Source: Nocardia miyunensis NBRC 108239 (GTDB taxonomy: Bacteria > Actinomycetota > Actinomycetes > Mycobacteriales > Mycobacteriaceae). From it: DNA of 64,000 nucleotides. This document shows positions 44,196 through 53,173 of the stretch, piece after piece (position 1 is the first letter of the stretch; each line of letters opens with the position of its first letter). The translations under genes were made by a program, and so were the position numbers. Below the pieces are notes generated by a model. It saw nothing but the letters and a program-made list of their open reading frames with translations. It did no database searches and was not told the DNA's origin. The stretch is taken from positions 40,429 to 104,428 of the forward strand of contig NZ_BDBQ01000051.1 in assembly GCF_001613065.1 (NCBI RefSeq), read 5' to 3'.

Positions 44196-45818
44196 ATGCC
44201 CACCCACGAGGTGTTCAACCAGGTTCCGAATATCGTCCCGTTCGACAACTCGCGCAATCCGGCGCTGATCGAGGGCCTGCACCGGGAGGGCGCGGGCTGG
44301 GCGGAGCCCGAAGTGCGTGAATTGGGCGCGCTCGCAGGCGGATTCGAGGCCCAGGAGTGGGGCCGGGTGGCCAACGAGTACCCGCCGGTGCTGCACACGC
44401 ACGACCGCTATGGCAATCGGATCGACGAGGTGGAGTTCCACCCGTACTGGCACCGGCTGATGGACGTCGCGGTGACGCACGGCCTGCACGGCTCACCCTG
44501 GCTGGACGAACGTCCGGGCGCGCACGCCGCCCGCGCGGCCAAGTTCTACACCTGGGGCATGGCCGACGCCGGGCACATGTGCCCGATCTCGATGACCTAC
44601 GCGATCGTGCCCGCCCTGCGGCACAATCCGGAGTTGTCCGCCCGCTACGAGCCGCTGCTGGGTTCGCGCACTTACGATTTCGGCCTGCGCGAGCCGTCGT
44701 CCAAGGCCGGTCTGATCGCCGGGATGTCGATGACGGAGAAGCAGGGCGGCTCGGACGTCCGCGCGAACACCACCACCGCCACGCCGCAATCCGACGGCAG
44801 TTACCTCGTCGTCGGGCACAAGTGGTTCACTTCAGCGCCGATGTCGGACATGTTCCTGACCCTGGCCCAGGCGCCGGGCGGGCTGTCCTGCTTCCTGCTG
44901 CCGCGCGTCCTGCCCGACGGCAGCCGCAATGCCCTTCGCCTGCAACGTCTCAAGGACAAACTGGGCAACAAGTCCAACGCCTCCTCGGAGATCGAATACG
45001 AGAACGCCGTCGGCTGGCTGGTCGGTCCCGAGGGCGGGGGCGTCAAGACCATCATCGAGATGGTCAACATGACCCGCCTGGACTGTGTGATCGGCTCGGC
45101 CACCGGCATGCGCGCCGGGCTCGTGCAGGCCGTGCATCATGCCCGGCATCGGGAAGTGTTCGGCGCCAAGCTGATCGATCAACCCGCCATGCGCAATGTC
45201 CTGGCCGATCTGGTGATCGAATCCGATGCGGCGACCACCGTGATGATGCGCCTGGCCGGGGCCACCGACCGCGCCGCGAGCGATCCGGCCGAGGCCGCGC
45301 TGCGCCGGATCGCGCTGGCGGTCACCAAGTACTGGGTCTGCAAGCGTGCCCCCGTGCACGCCGCGGAGGCGCTGGAATGCCTGGGCGGCAACGGATATGT
45401 CGAGGAATCGGGCATGCCGCGGCTGTTCCGCGAGTCTCCGCTGATGTCCATCTGGGAGGGTTCGGGCAATGTCGCGGCGCTGGATGCGTTGCGCGCCATG
45501 GGCCGTCAGCCCGAGAGCGTGGAGGCGTACTTCAACGAGGTCTCGCTCGCGCGCGGCGCGAATCACCACCTCGACGACGCGATCGACCGAATCGGTAAGG
45601 AGCTCACCGACTTCGGCGATATCGAATACCGCGCCCGCCGCGTGGTCGAACTGATGGCCCTGGTCCTGCAGGGCGCGCAGCTGGTCCGCCACGGCCATGC
45701 CGCCATCGCGGATGCCTTCTGCGCCAGCAGGCTCGGCGGCGACTGGGGTATCGCGCTTGGCACTCTGCCCACCGGCGTGGACACCACCGCCATCCTGGAA
45801 CGCGCTTACGTGCACTGA
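44196..45818 (+). CDS. AidB-like acyl-CoA dehydrogenase
   Basis: The 540-residue acyl-CoA dehydrogenase-fold flavoprotein is close to the AidB subfamily. It has an N-terminal segment (VFNQVPNIVPFDNSRNPAL) typical of AidB, FAD-binding MTEKQGGSDVRANTT, DCVIGSATGMRAGLVQAVHHARHR, and ECLGGNGYVEESGMPRLFRESPL with the C-terminal C-S/W-rich end. AidB proteins act in alkylation stress and have weak isovaleryl-CoA dehydrogenase activity. The ATG at 44196 follows GGAGTT nine bases after the TetR stop, so they are in one operon. Confidence 0.9.
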   Translation: MPTHEVFNQVPNIVPFDNSRNPALIEGLHREGAGWAEPEVRELGALAGGFEAQEWGRVANEYPPVLHTHDRYGNRIDEVEFHPYWHRLMDVAVTHGLHGSPWLDERPGAHAARAAKFYTWGMADAGHMCPISMTYAIVPALRHNPELSARYEPLLGSRTYDFGLREPSSKAGLIAGMSMTEKQGGSDVRANTTTATPQSDGSYLVVGHKWFTSAPMSDMFLTLAQAPGGLSCFLLPRVLPDGSRNALRLQRLKDKLGNKSNASSEIEYENAVGWLVGPEGGGVKTIIEMVNMTRLDCVIGSATGMRAGLVQAVHHARHREVFGAKLIDQPAMRNVLADLVIESDAATTVMMRLAGATDRAASDPAEAALRRIALAVTKYWVCKRAPVHAAEALECLGGNGYVEESGMPRLFRESPLMSIWEGSGNVAALDALRAMGRQPESVEAYFNEVSLARGANHHLDDAIDRIGKELTDFGDIEYRARRVVELMALVLQGAQLVRHGHAAIADAFCASRLGGDWGIALGTLPTGVDTTAILERAYVH

Positions 45819-46183
45819 CCGATCGTGGTGGGGGCCGCAGCGGGGACCGCCGGATGCGTGGTGAGGGGTGCGACCGGGAGCGCGCGGAGTGTGCGATGAG
45901 CGGCCGCAGCTGAGAACGCGCACCACGGCGATCTGGTCCGACGCCGGTGAAATGCACTGGACACTCCACTTGCACCCGCTCCCGACCCTCGACGAAGCCC
46001 TGGGCAACCTGCTCTCGCATTGAGGCTCCGGGCACGCTCGGGAATCGCTGCTTACATCGTCTGGTGCCGCGAAAACATCACGACGACAACGTAACCGGAT
46101 GTTCGAGTGCAAGGAGGTCGGTGACAGCGCGGATCCGTCCAGGTCGTCGCTCGTTGCGTCGGTGTAGAACGTCGGTCTGCGGC
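45819..46183. other. Intergenic stretch with a weak small frame
   Basis: A frame from GTG 45868 to TGA 46023 (51 codons) has high GC at third codon positions and ends in the segment MHWTLHLHPLPTLDEALGNL. It matches no family I know, and no good ribosome binding site is seen. Nothing else is apparent; the right side is downstream of pgi. Confidence 0.25.
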
Positions 46184-47821
46184 TCAGCGGTGGTCGCGGT
46201 ACCAGCGGATCAGGGCATCGGTGGACGAATCCGATTGGGGCGCGGGATCTTCGGCAGAGGTGAGCAGCGGGGCCAGCTCCAGGGCCTGCTGTTTGCCGAG
46301 TTCGACGCCCCACTGGTCGAAGCTGTCGATGCCCCAGATGGTGCCTTCCACGAAGACCTGGTGTTCGTAGAGGGCGATGAGCTGGCCCAGGACCGAGGGC
46401 GTCAGCTCGGGGGCGAGGATGGCGGTGGTGGGGCGGTTGCCGGGCATCACCTTGTGCGGCACCACCTTCGGGTCGGTGCCCTCGGCGGCGATCTCCTCGG
46501 CGGTCTTGCCGAACGCGAGCACCTTGGTCTGCGCGAACAGGTTGCTCATCAGGATGTCGTGCATGCTGCCGGTGCCGTCGCGGGTCGGCAGATCGTCGGT
46601 GGGACGGGCGAATCCGATGAAATCGGCCGGAATCAGCCGGGTGCCCTGATGCAGCAGCTGGTAGAAGGCGTGCTGGCCGTTCGTACCGGGCTCGCCCCAG
46701 AAGATCTCGCCGGTGGAGGTGCTGACGGGGGAGCCGTCGGCGCGCACGGACTTGCCGTTGGACTCCATGGTCAACTGCTGCAGATAGGCCGGGAAACGGG
46801 CCAGATCGTTCGAGTACGGCAGCACCGCCCGCGACTGCGCGCCGAAGAAATTCGAGTACCACACGCCGAGCAGACCGAGCAGCACCGGCGCGTTCTCGGC
46901 CAGCGGCGCCTGCGCGAAATGCTGGTCCACACTGTGCATTCCGGCCAGGAACTCCGCGAACCGCTCGCGCCCGATGGTCGCCATCACCGCGAGCCCGATC
47001 GCCGAATCCACCGAGTAGCGGCCGCCGACCCAGTCCCAGAAACCGAACATGTTGGCGGTATCGATGCCGAACGCCGCCACCCGCTCGGCGTTGGTGGACA
47101 CGGCCACGAAATGTTTGGCGACCGCGTCCTCGCCCAGAGAGTCCACCAGCCAGCGGCGCGCGGCGGTCGCGTTGGTGAGCGTCTCGAGCGTCGAAAAGGT
47201 CTTGGAGGCAATGACGAACAGCGTCGAGGCCGGATCCAGGCCGTCGAGTTTCGCGGTCAGATCGGCGGGGTCGACGTTGGAGACGAAGCGCGCGGAGATT
47301 CCGGCGTCGACGTAGTGCCGCAGCGCCTGGTACACCATCGCCGGTCCCAGATCCGAACCGCCGATGCCGATGTTCACCACCGTCTCGATCCGCTGCCCGG
47401 TCGCGCCGCGCCACTGCCCGGATCGCAGCGCATCGGTGAAATCGCCCATGGCGTCGAGGACTTCGTGCACCTGTGCGCCCGCGTCCTCGCCATCGACGAT
47501 CAGCGACGTCCCCGGCGGCAGTCGCAGCGCGATGTGCTCCACCGCGCGGTCCTCGGAGGTGTTGATGTGCTCGCCGCGGTACATCGCGTCGCGGCGCTCG
47601 GCCACACCGGCGACCTCGGCCAATTCGACCAGGAGATCCAGGGTTTCGCGGGTCACGCGGTGCTTGCTGTAGTCGATGTGCAGATCCGCGATCCGAACGG
47701 TCAGCTCGCGGCCTCGCTCGGGGTCCTCGGCGAAGAGTTCTCGCAGAGTCCGGTCGGCGATCGCCGAATGGTGATCCTGCAGTTTCCGCCAGGCCGCCGT
47801 CGCGGTGATGTCGCTGCTCAC
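46184..47821 (-). CDS. pgi: Glucose-6-phosphate isomerase
   Basis: The 545-residue enzyme interconverts glucose-6-phosphate and fructose-6-phosphate in the cytosol. Clear signatures are IGIGGSDLGPAMVYQALRHY, FVIASKTFSTLETLTNATAAR and, at the end, GVELGKQQALELA. It matches the M. tuberculosis Rv0946c position beside the chorismate mutase gene, and the orientation (opposite to uvrD) also agrees. It is the left boundary of the conserved core block. Confidence 0.98.
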   Translation of the reverse strand: MSSDITATAAWRKLQDHHSAIADRTLRELFAEDPERGRELTVRIADLHIDYSKHRVTRETLDLLVELAEVAGVAERRDAMYRGEHINTSEDRAVEHIALRLPPGTSLIVDGEDAGAQVHEVLDAMGDFTDALRSGQWRGATGQRIETVVNIGIGGSDLGPAMVYQALRHYVDAGISARFVSNVDPADLTAKLDGLDPASTLFVIASKTFSTLETLTNATAARRWLVDSLGEDAVAKHFVAVSTNAERVAAFGIDTANMFGFWDWVGGRYSVDSAIGLAVMATIGRERFAEFLAGMHSVDQHFAQAPLAENAPVLLGLLGVWYSNFFGAQSRAVLPYSNDLARFPAYLQQLTMESNGKSVRADGSPVSTSTGEIFWGEPGTNGQHAFYQLLHQGTRLIPADFIGFARPTDDLPTRDGTGSMHDILMSNLFAQTKVLAFGKTAEEIAAEGTDPKVVPHKVMPGNRPTTAILAPELTPSVLGQLIALYEHQVFVEGTIWGIDSFDQWGVELGKQQALELAPLLTSAEDPAPQSDSSTDALIRWYRDHR

Positions 47822-47916
47822 CGGTCCGACATTACCGCCCGTACTTCACCGGCGTCGACATCAACCGATGCCGCCTCGGTCGCGTGGCGACGTGCCGCCG
47901 CGGCCGAGGCGATCGC

Positions 47917-48165
47917 TCAGTTCTGTCGGCAGACCCACATCCAGTGGGTGCCGTAGTGCGCGGCGGCATCGTCGTTCAGATGCGCCCATGTCTTGTGGCC
48001 GGGCTTGTTACCACCTGCGGTGCACGGGTCCCCGACGTGGGCGCCGCCGGGCGGCGCGGGCGGAGTACTGCTGTCCGGCGGCCGGCCCACGGCATCGTCA
48101 TCGTCGGGGCGGACCTGCCGGGCGATGCGAATCCGAACCTCCCGGAGGGCTGGACAACCGGGCAT
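47917..48165 (-). CDS. Small protein of unknown function (~82 aa)
   Basis: A minus-strand frame with strong GC3 bias from ATG 48165 to TGA 47917. The protein has a Pro-rich middle (PPDSSTPPAPPGG) and a C-terminal part CTAGGNKPGHKTWAHLND followed by HYGTHWMWVC with two cysteines. I do not recognize the family. The compositional bias suggests it is real, but it overlaps the promoter region of the divergent aldehyde dehydrogenase. No signal peptide is evident. Confidence 0.45.
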   Translation of the reverse strand: MPGCPALREVRIRIARQVRPDDDDAVGRPPDSSTPPAPPGGAHVGDPCTAGGNKPGHKTWAHLNDDAAAHYGTHWMWVCRQN

Positions 48166-48176
48166 AGGCTGGTCAC

Positions 48177-49628
48177 ATGGTGTCCGAACGTGAACTTCTC
48201 GCATCCGTCCCCACACAACTCTGGATCGGTGGCCCGGTGGACGCCACCGGCGGTGCCACCTTCCCGGTCGAGAATCCGGCGACCGGTGAAACCCTGATCG
48301 AAGTGGCCGACGCGTCCCCCGAAGACGCGGTCCGCGCCCTCGATACCGCGGTCGCGGTGCAGGAGGACTGGGCCGCCACCCCGGCCCGACAGCGCGGTGA
48401 GATCCTGCGCGCGGTCTACGAGCGGATCATCGAGCGCACCGAGGATTTCGCGCTGCTGATGACCCTGGAAATGGGTAAGGCCCTGCCCGAGAGCCGCAAC
48501 GAGGTGCGCTACGGCGCCGAATTCTTCCGCTGGTTCAGCGAGGAGGCCGTGCGCATCCACGGCCGCTATCAGACCGCGCCGACCGGCACCGGCCGCATCA
48601 TGGTGCACAACCAGCCGGTCGGGCCGTGTCTGGCGATCACGCCGTGGAACTTCCCGCTGGCCATGGGAACCCGCAAGATCGGCCCCGCGCTCGCGGCGGG
48701 CTGCACGATCATCGTCAAACCGGCCTCGGCCACCCCGCTGACGATGCTGCTGCTTGCCCAGCTGTGCCGCGAGGCGGGTCTGCCCGACGGTGTGCTCTCG
48801 GTGATCACCAGCCGCCGTTCCGGCGCGGTGACCGCACCGCTGATCAACGATCCGCGCCTGCGCAAGCTCACCTTCACCGGTTCGACCGAGGTCGGCAAGA
48901 AGCTGGTGGAGTCCTCGGCGCACGGCTTGCTGCGCACCTCGATGGAACTCGGCGGCAACGCCCCGTTCGTGGTGTTCGACGACGCCGACGTCGACGCGGC
49001 GGTCGAGGGCGCGATGCTGGCCAAACTGCGCAACGGCGGTGAGGCGTGCACCGCGGCCAACCGCTTCCATGTGCACAACTCGGTGCTCGAGGAGTTCACC
49101 CGCAAGTTCGTCGCGGCCGTGCAGGAGACGAAACTCGGACCGGGTGCGGATCCGGACAGCACCCTGGGCCCGCTGATCAACGCCGACCAGCTCGATACGG
49201 TCAGCGAACTGGTCGACGACGCGGTGGCCAAGGGCGCGCAGGTGCGCACCGGCGGCAAGGCGCCCGGCGGTCCCGGCTACTTCTACCCGGCCACGGTGTT
49301 GACCGACGTGCCGACCGATGCCCGCATCCTGAGCGAGGAGGTGTTCGGGCCGGTCGCGCCCATCGTCGGCTTCGATACCGAGGAGCAGGGCCTGGCCGCG
49401 GCCAACGACACCGAATTCGGCCTGGTCGCTTACGTCTACACGCGGGATCTGGACCGGGCGCTGCGCATCGCCGAAGGCCTGGAGAGCGGCATGGTCGGCA
49501 TCAACCGGGGCGTCATCTCCGACCCGGCCGCACCCTTCGGCGGGGTGAAGGCCTCGGGCTTCGGCCGCGAGGGCGGCACCGAGGGCATCGAGGAATATCT
49601 GTCGACCAAGTACATCGCGCTGCCGTAG
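48177..49628 (+). CDS. NAD(P)+-dependent succinate-semialdehyde dehydrogenase-like enzyme
   Basis: The 483-residue aldehyde dehydrogenase has LAITPWNFPLAMGTRKIGPALAAG, the NAD(P) loop LTFTGSTEVGKKL, the general base in MELGGNAPF and the nucleophile motif GGEACTAANRFHV (Cys). Similarity is highest to SSADH/GabD-type enzymes. It would oxidize a semialdehyde to the acid, e.g. succinate semialdehyde. The gene is not in the Rv0946c-Rv0957 block of mycobacteria and appears inserted here. A strong hairpin follows it. Confidence 0.92.
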   Translation: MVSERELLASVPTQLWIGGPVDATGGATFPVENPATGETLIEVADASPEDAVRALDTAVAVQEDWAATPARQRGEILRAVYERIIERTEDFALLMTLEMGKALPESRNEVRYGAEFFRWFSEEAVRIHGRYQTAPTGTGRIMVHNQPVGPCLAITPWNFPLAMGTRKIGPALAAGCTIIVKPASATPLTMLLLAQLCREAGLPDGVLSVITSRRSGAVTAPLINDPRLRKLTFTGSTEVGKKLVESSAHGLLRTSMELGGNAPFVVFDDADVDAAVEGAMLAKLRNGGEACTAANRFHVHNSVLEEFTRKFVAAVQETKLGPGADPDSTLGPLINADQLDTVSELVDDAVAKGAQVRTGGKAPGGPGYFYPATVLTDVPTDARILSEEVFGPVAPIVGFDTEEQGLAAANDTEFGLVAYVYTRDLDRALRIAEGLESGMVGINRGVISDPAAPFGGVKASGFGREGGTEGIEEYLSTKYIALP

Positions 49629-49641
49629 CCGGACAGCGAAA

Positions 49642-49670
49642 ACCGCCCCGGGACCCGTGCCCGGGGCGGT
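49642..49670 (+). terminator. 11-bp hairpin after the aldehyde dehydrogenase gene
   Basis: The arms 49642-49652 (ACCGCCCCGGG) and 49660-49670 (CCCGGGGCGGT) are perfectly complementary, with a 7-base loop. It lies between the convergent dehydrogenase and chorismate mutase genes and may stop transcription from both sides. Confidence 0.8.
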
Positions 49671-49718
49671 CCCGTGCGAAAATGCTGTGTGGCCGAGTCG
49701 ATCTCGGCTACCGCCGGC

Positions 49719-50012
49719 TCAGTGGCCGAGACGGCCGCGGCCCAGCCGCAGCAGCAGCATGGCGAGCGTATGGCCCTCCTGGCCCAACTCGCTGAAACGC
49801 TCGAGAACCTTCATCTCGCGGGAGTGGACCAGTCGCGTGCCGCCGTTGGCCATCCGGGTGCGGCCGATGATGCGCGAGATCTCGGTGCGGCGTTTGATCG
49901 CGGCCAGGATCTCCGCGTCGAGGCGGTCGATCTCCTTGCGGAGCTTATCGATCTCCGCCTCACCGCTGGGCAGCGCGGCGTCGGACCCGGTCGTAGTCGT
50001 AGAGGTGCTCAT
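49719..50012 (-). CDS. aroQ: Chorismate mutase, AroQ-delta type
   Basis: This 97-residue intracellular enzyme of the Rv0948c type has KEIDRLDAEILAAIKRRTEI with the active-site arginine/lysine run and the C-terminal LLLRLGRGRLGH hallmark of the AroQ-delta class. That class has low activity alone and is activated by complex formation with DAHP synthase. It converts chorismate to prephenate for Phe and Tyr. ATG 50012 follows GAGGAGAAGAAG, a strong site; a longer frame to 50081 is not needed. It is divergent from pcrA, as in M. tuberculosis. Confidence 0.95.
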   Translation of the reverse strand: MSTSTTTTGSDAALPSGEAEIDKLRKEIDRLDAEILAAIKRRTEISRIIGRTRMANGGTRLVHSREMKVLERFSELGQEGHTLAMLLLRLGRGRLGH

Positions 50013-50352
50013 ACTTCTTCTCCTCGTGTCAGAACTTCGATCGGCGGGCGACCGCTGGCCGTTACCGATGGGTTCCTTCACCGTGAATCAGGCCCGGTGG
50101 ACCATATATTCCCCCCTTCGACACCCATAACACTCAAATGCGAAATCGGCGACCAGGGTGGACGGCGGTCTGCCGGGTTGCAATGGTTGAGCGAGCGCAG
50201 GACATGTGGCCAGTCTGCCACGGTGTCCGTGATCGGCAAAACGCTTCCGGATGAGCGCTGCCCGGGGAGTATCCGGCCGGTCACGCCGATGTCACGCGGA
50301 TGGGCACAGGGACTACAACCTTGTCGGTGCTCGCCGGTAGCGTGGGAGAGCG
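50013..50352. other. Divergent promoter region between chorismate mutase and pcrA
   Basis: It contains A/T-rich patches (CCATATATTCCCCCC around 50101 and CACTCAAATGCGAAAT) in an otherwise GC-rich background, which may hold -10 elements for both directions. No known operator or hairpin is visible, and I see no gene. Confidence 0.35.
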
Positions 50353-52914
50353 ATGGAGACCACGGTGGCTGACAAGAGGCGTCCGCAGGCGCGGACGGGG
50401 CAGGCAGAGAGTTCGGGGCACGCGGCGGGAATACCGCACGACCCGGCGGCGGGGGCGGTCGAGCGCCTGCTCGAGGGCCTGAATCCGCAGCAGCGCGCGG
50501 CGGTGACGCACAGCGGCACGCCCCTGCTGATCGTCGCGGGCGCCGGTTCGGGCAAGACCGCCGTGCTGACTCGCCGCATCGCCTATCTGCTGGCTGCCCG
50601 CGGTGTCACCCCGGGGCAGATCCTGGCGATCACGTTCACCAACAAGGCCGCCGCCGAGATGCGCGAGCGGGTGGCCGGTCTGGTCGGCCCGCGTGCGGCG
50701 AGCATGTGGGTGTCCACGTTCCACTCCAGCTGCGTGCGCATCCTGCGCACCCAGGCCGCGCTGCTGCCCGGCCTGAACACCAACTTCTCCATCTACGACG
50801 CCGACGATTCGCGCCGGCTGCTCGCGATGATCGGCCGCGATCTGGAACTGGACGCGAAGAAGTACACCCCGCGCCTGCTCGCCACCGCCATCTCCAATCT
50901 CAAGAACGAGCTCATCGATCCCGAAAAGGCCACGATCGACGCGGAATCCGACGAAAGTCAGCTGCCCCGCATCGTCGCGCAGGTGTACACCGAATATCAG
51001 CGCCGGCTGCGCGGCGCCAACGCGATGGACTTCGACGATCTGATCGGTGAGACGGTCGCCCTGCTGCAACGTCATCCGCAGGTCGCCGAGTACTACCGCC
51101 GCAGGTTCCGGCACGTGCTGGTCGACGAGTACCAGGACACCAACCACGCCCAGTACGTCCTGGTCCGCGAGCTGGTCGGCCATCACGCCGCGGGCCCGGC
51201 CACCGAGGCGGACGACGCGGATGCCGGTGCGGCGGCGGCGGATCCGGAGTTCAACCCGGCCCGGCGCGAGGACGCGGTGGCCCCGAGCGAGCTGTGCGTG
51301 GTGGGCGATGCCGATCAGTCGATCTACGCCTTCCGCGGCGCGACCATCCGCAACATCGAGGAGTTCGAGCGCGATTTCCCGGACGCGGAAACCATTCTGC
51401 TGGAACAGAACTACCGCTCGACCCAGCACATCCTGTCCGCGGCGAACGCGGTCATCGCGCGCAACGAGGGCCGCCGCGAGAAGAAGTTGTGGACCGATTC
51501 GGGCGAGGGCGATCTGATCGTCGGTTACGTCGCGGACAACGAGCACGACGAGGCGTCCTTCGTCGCGCGCGAGATCGATCGCATGGTCGATCAGGGCGAT
51601 TACAACTACGGCGATGTCGCGGTCTTCTACCGCACCAACAACAATTCCCGTGCGCTGGAAGAGATCTTCATCCGGATGGGGTTGCCGTACAAGGTGGTCG
51701 GCGGCGTCCGCTTCTACGAGCGCAAGGAGGTCCGCGATATCGTCGCCTACCTGCGCGTTCTGGAGAATCCGGCGGATGCGGTGAGCCTGCGCCGGATCCT
51801 GAACACTCCGCGCCGCGGCATCGGCGATCGCGCCGAGGCATGTGTGGCCGTGCATTCCGAGCAGCGCGGCATCGGTTTCGGCCAGGCGCTGCGCGATGCC
51901 GCCGACGGCAAGGTGGCCCTGCTCAATACGCGTGCCCAGCGCGCCATCACCGGTTTCCTGGATCTGCTCGACGAGATCCGCGCCGCTGGTGTTCAGGAGG
52001 ATCTGGATTTCCCGGATGTGGGAACGGTGGTCGAGGCGGTGCTGGACCGGTCCGGATATCGCGCCGAACTCGAGGCGTCGGATGATCCGCAGGACGGCGC
52101 CCGCCTGGACAACCTCAACGAATTGGTCAGCGTCGCACGCGAATTCAGCTCCGAGGCGCGCAACAGCGTCGAGGCCGCCCGCGCGGAGGGGCTGCTGCCC
52201 GAGGCCGCCGAGGGTGAGCCCGATCCCGGTTCGCTGGCCGCATTCCTCGAACGGGTGTCACTGGTCGCCGACTCCGATCAGATTCCGGACGAGGGCACCG
52301 GGGTGGTCACCCTGATGACCCTGCACACCGCCAAGGGGCTGGAGTTCCCGGTCGTCTTCGTCACCGGCTGGGAGGACGGCCAGTTCCCGCACATGCGCGC
52401 CCTGGGCGATCCGACCGAGCTGGCCGAGGAACGCCGCCTCGCCTACGTCGGCATCACCCGCGCCCGCCGCCGCCTGTACCTGACTCGCGCGGTGGTCCGC
52501 TCCGGCTGGGGTCAGCCGGTGTCGAATCCGGAATCCCGCTTCCTGCAGGAGATTCCGGGTCATCTGATGGACTGGCAGCGCCTCGAACCGGCCTCCTCGC
52601 CCGGCGCCCGCGGCATGCGCCGCCGCGGCGAGAGCGACGGTCTGGAACGGGACTGGACCCGAGGCGACGGCTGGAACGACCGCCCCGGCGTCCGCGGCGG
52701 CGACCGCCGCCCCGCCCCCGGCGGCACAAAGCGCGGCAACACCAATCTCGTTCTGGCCGTTGGCGATCGGGTCAACCACGACAAATACGGCCTGGGCCGG
52801 GTCATAGCCGCCGAAGGTACCGGCCCCATCGCCAGCGTCACCATAGATTTCGGCACCGCGGGCAAGATCCGCCTCATCCCGCAATACAGCGGCGGAGTCC
52901 TGGTCAAGCTGTAA
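50353..52914 (+). CDS. pcrA: ATP-dependent 3'-5' DNA helicase PcrA/UvrD1
   Basis: This 853-residue superfamily 1A helicase acts in nucleotide excision repair and replication restart. Motifs are Q-motif GLNPQQRAAVT, Walker A VAGAGSGKTAVL, motif II VDEYQDTNHAQY, motif III GDADQSIYAFRGA, LEQNYRST, and motif V/VI TLMTLHTAKGLEFP and YVGITRARRRLYLT. The last ~50 residues form the Tudor-like RNA-polymerase/RNA-binding tail (VGDRVNHDKYGLGRVI). Between motifs II and III an acidic/Ala-rich stretch of ~35 residues (from HHAAGPATEADDAD to PARREDA) is an insertion relative to short PcrA. Syntenic with Rv0949. Confidence 0.97.
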   Translation: METTVADKRRPQARTGQAESSGHAAGIPHDPAAGAVERLLEGLNPQQRAAVTHSGTPLLIVAGAGSGKTAVLTRRIAYLLAARGVTPGQILAITFTNKAAAEMRERVAGLVGPRAASMWVSTFHSSCVRILRTQAALLPGLNTNFSIYDADDSRRLLAMIGRDLELDAKKYTPRLLATAISNLKNELIDPEKATIDAESDESQLPRIVAQVYTEYQRRLRGANAMDFDDLIGETVALLQRHPQVAEYYRRRFRHVLVDEYQDTNHAQYVLVRELVGHHAAGPATEADDADAGAAAADPEFNPARREDAVAPSELCVVGDADQSIYAFRGATIRNIEEFERDFPDAETILLEQNYRSTQHILSAANAVIARNEGRREKKLWTDSGEGDLIVGYVADNEHDEASFVAREIDRMVDQGDYNYGDVAVFYRTNNNSRALEEIFIRMGLPYKVVGGVRFYERKEVRDIVAYLRVLENPADAVSLRRILNTPRRGIGDRAEACVAVHSEQRGIGFGQALRDAADGKVALLNTRAQRAITGFLDLLDEIRAAGVQEDLDFPDVGTVVEAVLDRSGYRAELEASDDPQDGARLDNLNELVSVAREFSSEARNSVEAARAEGLLPEAAEGEPDPGSLAAFLERVSLVADSDQIPDEGTGVVTLMTLHTAKGLEFPVVFVTGWEDGQFPHMRALGDPTELAEERRLAYVGITRARRRLYLTRAVVRSGWGQPVSNPESRFLQEIPGHLMDWQRLEPASSPGARGMRRRGESDGLERDWTRGDGWNDRPGVRGGDRRPAPGGTKRGNTNLVLAVGDRVNHDKYGLGRVIAAEGTGPIASVTIDFGTAGKIRLIPQYSGGVLVKL

Positions 52915-53045
52915 AAGGTTGTCGCCAAGAGCGTTTCGAACTCGCCCTAATGGTGATGTGCGTCGCTGCCGGACCACCTCGAACGCGCCCAGCGGCGAAG
53001 CGTCTCTGTGCGCTGGAACTGTCAGGCCAGCAACGTCAACCTAAT

Positions 53046-53141
53046 GTTTTTCGGCGCGGCTCGTCGTTGCGCGGTCGAAGCGCATGGCCGAAGGCCGAGT
53101 CTCGGCCGTGCAACGACGAGCCATTCGGGCGTCGAAAAACC
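53046..53141. repeat. Nested palindrome between convergent pcrA and M23 genes
   Basis: The outer arms GTTTTTCGGCG (53046-) and CGTCGAAAAAC (-53141) pair with one mismatch. The middle arms GGCTCGTCGTTGC (53058-53070) and GCAACGACGAGCC (53110-53122) pair perfectly. The inner GGCCGAG/CTCGGCC (53093-53107) forms a further hairpin. It abuts repeat copy C and may be a bidirectional terminator or a small mobile inverted-repeat element. Confidence 0.75.
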
Positions 53142-53172
53142 CGCCGGAGCGGAGCGGAGGCCGAAAATACAG
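53141..53172 (-). repeat. Dispersed intergenic repeat, copy C (short form)
   Basis: Read on the minus strand it is CTGTATTTTCGGCCTCCGCT followed by CCGCTCCGGCGGG, the same start as copy A. Here the GGAGC unit is perfect three times in a row. It ends immediately before the stop of the M23 peptidase gene (53174). Confidence 0.8.
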
Positions 53173-53173
53173 T

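Noticed and set aside
44832..47414. 860-codon minus-strand frame over the AidB-like and pgi genes
   Set aside because: It overlaps pgi in a different frame and the AidB-like gene on the other strand; both have full family motifs.
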